DNA from: UBA2289 sp041677365 | GTDB lineage: Bacteria > Bacillota_I > Bacilli_A > Izemoplasmatales > Hujiaoplasmataceae | Reading direction: 5' to 3' | DNA: 18,438 bases | NCBI GenBank assembly: GCA_041677365.1 | Contig: JBAYQC010000015.1 | Span: forward strand, 1-18,438 | Part shown: in pieces, positions 15,383 through 18,438 of the stretch | How the letters are laid out: each line of letters opens with the position of its first letter | Position numbering within the stretch: the first letter of the stretch is position 1 | The notes under the pieces: generated by a model | What the model was told of the DNA's origin: nothing | Seen by the model: the letters and a program-made list of their open reading frames with translations, nothing else | The model's database searches: none | Made by a program: the position numbers and the translations under genes

Positions 15383-16015
15383 ATGAAAAAAATTGGTCTA
15401 ATTGCGATTTTACTACTGGCTTTAACAATGATTGAGATTAGCGTTAAAGCTGAAGATTATTCAAATTATCAAGAGATTGTATTTGATAATGATGATGCTT
15501 ATCTATTAAAAAACTATTCAAGTTCAAACTACAAATCAGCTTACAAGAAGATTTCTAGAAGGAAATTCATGGGCTGGAAAGTCTATGTGGTTCACAAGAA
15601 TGAACCTCTTGAATTTGTTTCGGAAACTAAGTTAAAAATCTATAATAACGGTTATACGCCAATCAAACACAATATCAAATTGGAAACTAAAGAAGAAACT
15701 AAACATCAATTACAAGCTTCTGGTAGCATCAAAATTTCTATAGATGGTAAGTTAAAAGAGTTTAAGGGCGGAGTTGATCAGGAGATTAAGTCTTCAATAT
15801 CTTATTCAAAAACAACTACTAGTATCGAAAATTATGAGTTTCAAATTGTAATTGATCCAAAAACTTATGTGAAAATAATTACTAGAGGAACCGGAGAGAT
15901 TAGTAATGGTGTAGCTCAGAGCTATGTTTTTTGGATAAAAACAATTAAGGGTGGATGGGAAATATTTACTGTACAAACAGAATATTATGAGATAATTAAG
16001 GAAAGAATCAGATGA
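15383..16015 (+). CDS. Secreted beta-rich protein, unknown family; aerolysin-like pattern possible
   Basis: I do not recognise the family. The 210-residue protein starts with a Sec signal peptide (MKK, hydrophobic core 4-16, likely cleavage after VKA at 21-23) and no lipobox. The mature part has a Tyr/Ser/Lys-rich segment (about 28-60) and then alternating polar-hydrophobic strands: LKIYNNGYTPIKHNIKLETK (84-103), a Gly-flanked loop ASGSIKISIDGKLKEFKGG (112-130), Ser/Thr-rich KSSISYSKTTTSIENYEF (136-153), IVIDPKTYVKIITRG (155-169) and the C-terminal YVFWIKTIKGGWEIF (181-195). This order resembles the membrane-inserting module of aerolysin/ETX-MTX2 pore formers; that is inference. The ATG has a strong AGAGGAGG site. 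The TGA overlaps the next ATG. First gene of a four-gene unit with an ABC transporter. Confidence 0.8.
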   Translation: MKKIGLIAILLLALTMIEISVKAEDYSNYQEIVFDNDDAYLLKNYSSSNYKSAYKKISRRKFMGWKVYVVHKNEPLEFVSETKLKIYNNGYTPIKHNIKLETKEETKHQLQASGSIKISIDGKLKEFKGGVDQEIKSSISYSKTTTSIENYEFQIVIDPKTYVKIITRGTGEISNGVAQSYVFWIKTIKGGWEIFTVQTEYYEIIKERIR

Positions 16016-16938
16016 AGAAGTTAGTGTTTTATAGTTTGATTGGTTTTATGTTTATTGCCGTTATACTTATACTTCTTATCAAGCCAAAGAACAATAGCAT
16101 TAACATCTTAAGTGTTGAGAATAATTATATGCGGATAATTACTGAAAATGAGCCTTTGAGTATTGTTTTATTCTATGATGATGTTGATAACTTTTTGCTG
16201 GAAAAGACCAATATTAGCCGAGTAAGTATTAGTGATGAGTATAATGAAATTGAATTAACAATTGATAGTATTGATGTAAGTGCTGTCCCAATAACTTACC
16301 AAAACAATCACTACTATGAAGCTACTTTTAACTTAAATTTTGATTGGAATAATCTTGAGGGATTAAACTTAAATTTTTCCTCAGCTAAATTGAATATAAA
16401 TTATATAAATGAAGTTAAATATAATTTTCAAATCGGAGATGTTAATTTGAGTTTTCTCAGTTTACAATCACCTGCCTATCTAGATATTAACCGGATGTAT
16501 GGAATAGTAAATGAGATTGGTGATTCGAAAACCTTACTTGCAGTAGCACTTAAGTTAGATAATCTTACTAATAGTCCAATAACGATTAAAAATATCTACA
16601 GCAACAATCTGAAATTAGGATTCAATTTAGAAAACACTAAGATTACTAAAGAAGTATACTTAGCGGAAACTAATATCCAAGAAGTAATCCCTGATTACTA
16701 TTTGATTGAGAATCCAAACGCAATAGATATCCATTTAAATGAAGAAAATTTTTATATCATCCCTTTAATATATCTAGAGGAATACACAAAAATTACTAGA
16801 TTACCGATTTATATTGATTACTTATATCAAAATAAAGTTCATACCTATGTTATAGATGATTTCTTATTCTTTAATGAGGGGTTAAATTTAGATGCCAACC
16901 AAGATAAAATCACCGAATATATCTATAATTATTCGTAA
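16012..16938 (+). CDS. Membrane-anchored extracytoplasmic protein, unknown function
   Basis: A 308-residue protein with one N-terminal membrane helix (about 4-23, uncleaved because no signal peptidase or lipobox motif follows) and about 280 residues outside the cell. The outer part is rich in Asn, Ile and acidic residues and predicted mostly beta strand. A segment LLAVALKLDNLTNSPITIKN (175-194) resembles an Ig-like strand pair and starts what may be a second domain (170-308). No Cys or catalytic motif is evident and I do not recognise the family. The start overlaps the previous stop (ATGA), and its own end overlaps the ABC ATPase gene by 47 bases, so the three are probably translated together. 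It may be a receptor or assembly partner of the secreted protein or transporter; this is inference. Confidence 0.8.
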   Translation: MKKLVFYSLIGFMFIAVILILLIKPKNNSINILSVENNYMRIITENEPLSIVLFYDDVDNFLLEKTNISRVSISDEYNEIELTIDSIDVSAVPITYQNNHYYEATFNLNFDWNNLEGLNLNFSSAKLNINYINEVKYNFQIGDVNLSFLSLQSPAYLDINRMYGIVNEIGDSKTLLAVALKLDNLTNSPITIKNIYSNNLKLGFNLENTKITKEVYLAETNIQEVIPDYYLIENPNAIDIHLNEENFYIIPLIYLEEYTKITRLPIYIDYLYQNKVHTYVIDDFLFFNEGLNLDANQDKITEYIYNYS

Positions 16939-17530
16939 ACTAAATAAGCAATATAGTAAAAATAAAGGAATATTTGATTTTAATATTACTTTTGAGAGTG
17001 GGAAGTTAAACTTAATAACTGGGAAAAACGGTTCAGGAAAAACTACACTTTTAAAGTGCATAATGAGATTAGTAAATTATCAAGGTAAAATTGAACGAAG
17101 GAAATTAAAAATTGGCTATGCTCCGGAAAACTATCTTATGCCTGAAGCATTGACGGTAAATGAGTTTTTAATTAGCATTGGTAGAGTAAAAGGGCTGTCA
17201 AAGATAATGTATAGAGAAAAGAGTTTTGATTTTTTTGAATTGTTTAATATCAAGAATTATCAGCATAAATTGATTAGAACTTTATCAAATGGGACAAAAC
17301 AAAAGGTCAATCTAATTCAAGCTTTAATCCACAACCCAAAGATAATTATTCTTGATGAACCACTTGTTGCTTTAGATTATGATAGTCAACTAGCCTTAAT
17401 TAAGTATTTAAGAGAAGTAGCTAAAACTAGATTGGTAATTATATCCACTCATCGTCCAGAAAAGTTTACTTCGCGTAATAAGGTGATATATGAGTTAGAG
17501 AACGGTAAATTGAATGCTGAATTTTCTTAA
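16892..17530 (+). CDS. ABC transporter ATP-binding protein
   Basis: A 212-residue nucleotide-binding subunit of the ABC-2 (drug/antimicrobial-peptide exporter) type. Seen: Walker A GKNGSGKTT (44-52), a Q-loop region in the form IGYAPENYLMPEALTV (74-89), where Glu stands in for Gln as in many YxPE exporters, the signature LSNGTKQKV (131-139) instead of LSGGQ, Walker B and D-loop IILDEPLVALD (152-162) and the switch His H187 in STHRPE. The start at 16892 has GAGGGG (16876-16881) ten bases upstream and lies inside the previous gene. It ends shortly after the H-loop, without a C-terminal extension. The next gene overlaps by 17 bases and encodes the permease. Cargo is unknown. Confidence 0.94.
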   Translation: MPTKIKSPNISIIIRKLNKQYSKNKGIFDFNITFESGKLNLITGKNGSGKTTLLKCIMRLVNYQGKIERRKLKIGYAPENYLMPEALTVNEFLISIGRVKGLSKIMYREKSFDFFELFNIKNYQHKLIRTLSNGTKQKVNLIQALIHNPKIIILDEPLVALDYDSQLALIKYLREVAKTRLVIISTHRPEKFTSRNKVIYELENGKLNAEFS

Positions 17531-18245
17531 ACTACAGTTTAATTATCTGTTTTCTAAATTCTATATGTTATTTTATTTCCTTGTACTTTTTTTTCTTGTT
17601 GTAGGATTTTTTATTAGTACTAATCTTGATATTGGGAGATTATATTTAGATGCATTTAGAGAGGAATTTTATCAAGAGTACTTAACTCAGTCATTTATGA
17701 TTGTTGAAATAATTTTAGGGATATTTTTGATATTTTCGACATCTTTATTGTTTAGTAAAAGTAATGAGGGTTTATTTGTCTATACAGTGTCGGATATAAA
17801 AAGTAAGTTTCAATTTTTAACTTCGCGGATATTGACAGGCATATTTTTAAATTTGTTCTCGATTATTTTTTCTGTGATCGCCTGTATTTTTGTTATGAAA
17901 ATGTGGACACCATTCAGGTATGAGACAATATTTATTTTAAAGATATTTGCCTTGATTTCGCTAAAAATAGTATTTTTTCAATCACTCGTTTTTTTCTTAC
18001 AAGCATATACGAATAACTTTTTTCTAGTCATTATCCCCATTGGTTTGTTTTGGTATATTCAAACAATAGAAATCACTGTTGAAGGCTTAAGTAAAATTGA
18101 ATTGTTGATCTTAGAAATTGTTCCCCTTTTCACCAATGAGACTTCCAGTATAAATATATATAAAGACTTATACCAATATACTATAATTATAGTTATTATC
18201 ATTTTGTTCAGTTATCTTATTTCTTCCATAAAAGACCACAGTTGA
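17514..18245 (+). CDS. ABC-2 type permease, six predicted membrane helices
   Basis: A 243-residue, very hydrophobic protein with six likely membrane helices at about 17-34, 60-80, 106-127, 141-163, 168-184 and 222-238, the layout of a single-subunit ABC-2 exporter permease that would work as a dimer with the ATPase encoded just upstream. The loop between helices 2 and 3 (SKSNEGLFVYTVSDIKSKFQF, in part, 81-101) is the expected coupling region, close to the cytoplasmic ATPase. No peptidase domain is seen. The ATG overlaps the ATPase gene by 17 bases. The last codons (KDHS, stop TGA) lie within the transcription terminator stem. It cannot be assigned to a known subfamily by eye. Confidence 0.88.
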   Translation: MLNFLKLQFNYLFSKFYMLFYFLVLFFLVVGFFISTNLDIGRLYLDAFREEFYQEYLTQSFMIVEIILGIFLIFSTSLLFSKSNEGLFVYTVSDIKSKFQFLTSRILTGIFLNLFSIIFSVIACIFVMKMWTPFRYETIFILKIFALISLKIVFFQSLVFFLQAYTNNFFLVIIPIGLFWYIQTIEITVEGLSKIELLILEIVPLFTNETSSINIYKDLYQYTIIIVIIILFSYLISSIKDHS

Positions 18246-18259
18246 GTCTGTGGTCTTTT
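18230..18259 (+). terminator. Rho-independent terminator overlapping the permease stop
   Basis: A perfect 12-bp stem, AAAAGACCACAG (18230-18241) with CTGTGGTCTTTT (18248-18259), has a six-base loop TTGAGT that contains the TGA stop codon (18243-18245). The T-rich 3' arm serves as the U-tract. It closes the four-gene unit. Confidence 0.92.
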
Positions 18260-18273
18260 AATAATTTGTTTTA

Positions 18274-18302
18274 TTGCATTTGTTCATTTATTTTGCTATA
18301 AT
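18274..18302 (+). promoter_or_regulatory. Promoter with extended -10 for glmS
   Basis: TATAAT (18297-18302) is preceded by TG at 18294-18295 (TGCTATAAT, extended -10). At 17 bases upstream is TTGCAT (18274-18279), a poor but usable -35. The leader to the glmS ATG is only about 15 bases. So no long glmS-type ribozyme leader is present. Confidence 0.7.
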
Positions 18303-18323
18303 TATTTATTATTGGAGGGTTAT

Positions 18324-18438
18324 ATGTGTGGTATAGTTGGTTACACTGGTGAGCTTAAAGCTACCGATGTTATTTTGAATGGGCTACAAAAACTTGAATA
18401 TCGCGGTTATGATTCTTGTGGTATAAGTTTCTTTGATC
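18324..18438 (+). CDS. glmS: Glutamine-fructose-6-phosphate aminotransferase, N-terminal part (partial)
   Basis: The last 115 bases encode MCGIVGYTGELKATDVILNG followed by LQKLEYRGYDSCGISFFD, the start of GlmS, which forms glucosamine 6-phosphate from fructose 6-phosphate and glutamine for cell-envelope amino sugars. Cys2 is the class II glutaminase nucleophile once Met1 is removed, and LEYRGYDS is a family hallmark. The ATG has TTGGAGGG as ribosome binding site. The gene runs beyond the window. The position usually held by Ala in YDSAG is Cys here. Confidence 0.93.
   Translation, partial: MCGIVGYTGELKATDVILNGLQKLEYRGYDSCGISFFD

Noticed and set aside
18260..18323. glmS ribozyme or riboswitch upstream of glmS
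   Set aside because: Only 64 bases separate the terminator and the ATG, and the promoter fills most of them; there is no room for the ribozyme.
1..18438. UGA read as Trp (Mycoplasma code)
   Set aside because: Several genes end cleanly in TGA at family-normal lengths and with overlapping ATGA junctions, and Trp codons are TGG.
1..18438. CRISPR arrays, tRNA/rRNA genes, insertion sequences
   Set aside because: Intergenic gaps are short and contain no spaced repeats, cloverleaf sequences or transposase genes.

Overview
The window is a gene-dense, AT-rich bacterial chromosome segment of Bacillota/Mollicutes type. TGA works as a stop codon here: nadE, the secreted protein gene at 15383 and the permease gene at 17514 all end in TGA, and Trp is written TGG. 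This excludes the Mycoplasma/Spiroplasma code. Together with the Bacillota-like gene order, a mollicute-style insertion in MnmA and strong Shine-Dalgarno sites, it suggests a deep, standard-code relative such as the Acholeplasma/Izemoplasma-type lineages. The genus is inference.

Layout. (1) 1-5122, plus strand: nusB (3' end only), xseA, xseB, dxs, recN. This is a compacted form of the conserved Bacillota nusB-xseAB-dxs-recN neighbourhood, closed by a hairpin terminator at 5127-5154. (2) 5153-6267, minus strand: a small 55-residue membrane protein gene with its own promoter, and ispH. (3) 6345-8730, plus: cshB-like DEAD-box helicase, trmL, and a DUF402 nucleotide phosphatase, driven by a promoter that overlaps the divergent ispH promoter. 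(4) 8872-9735, plus: an RluA-family pseudouridine synthase with its own extended -10 promoter. (5) 9784-10809, minus: an M42 metallopeptidase, convergent with the previous gene across a bidirectional terminator. (6) 10942-15331, plus: nadD, nadE, mnmA and a patatin-like hydrolase. (7) 15383-18245, plus: a four-gene unit without a recognised function: a secreted beta-rich protein, a membrane-anchored extracellular protein, an ABC ATPase and a six-helix permease. (8) 18324 to the end: the start of glmS.

Most of the window is housekeeping. dxs and ispH are the first and last enzymes of the MEP isoprenoid route; nadD and nadE are consecutive last steps of NAD synthesis; TrmL, MnmA and the RluA enzyme modify RNA; XseA/XseB and RecN act in DNA repair. 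The accessory part is the 15.4-18.2 kb unit. Its genes overlap and share one terminator, and its first gene is preceded by a hairpin whose 3' arm is the ribosome binding site. I consider this the best candidate for an undescribed system: an ABC exporter linked to a secreted protein with a pattern resembling aerolysin-type beta-pore modules (hypothesis).
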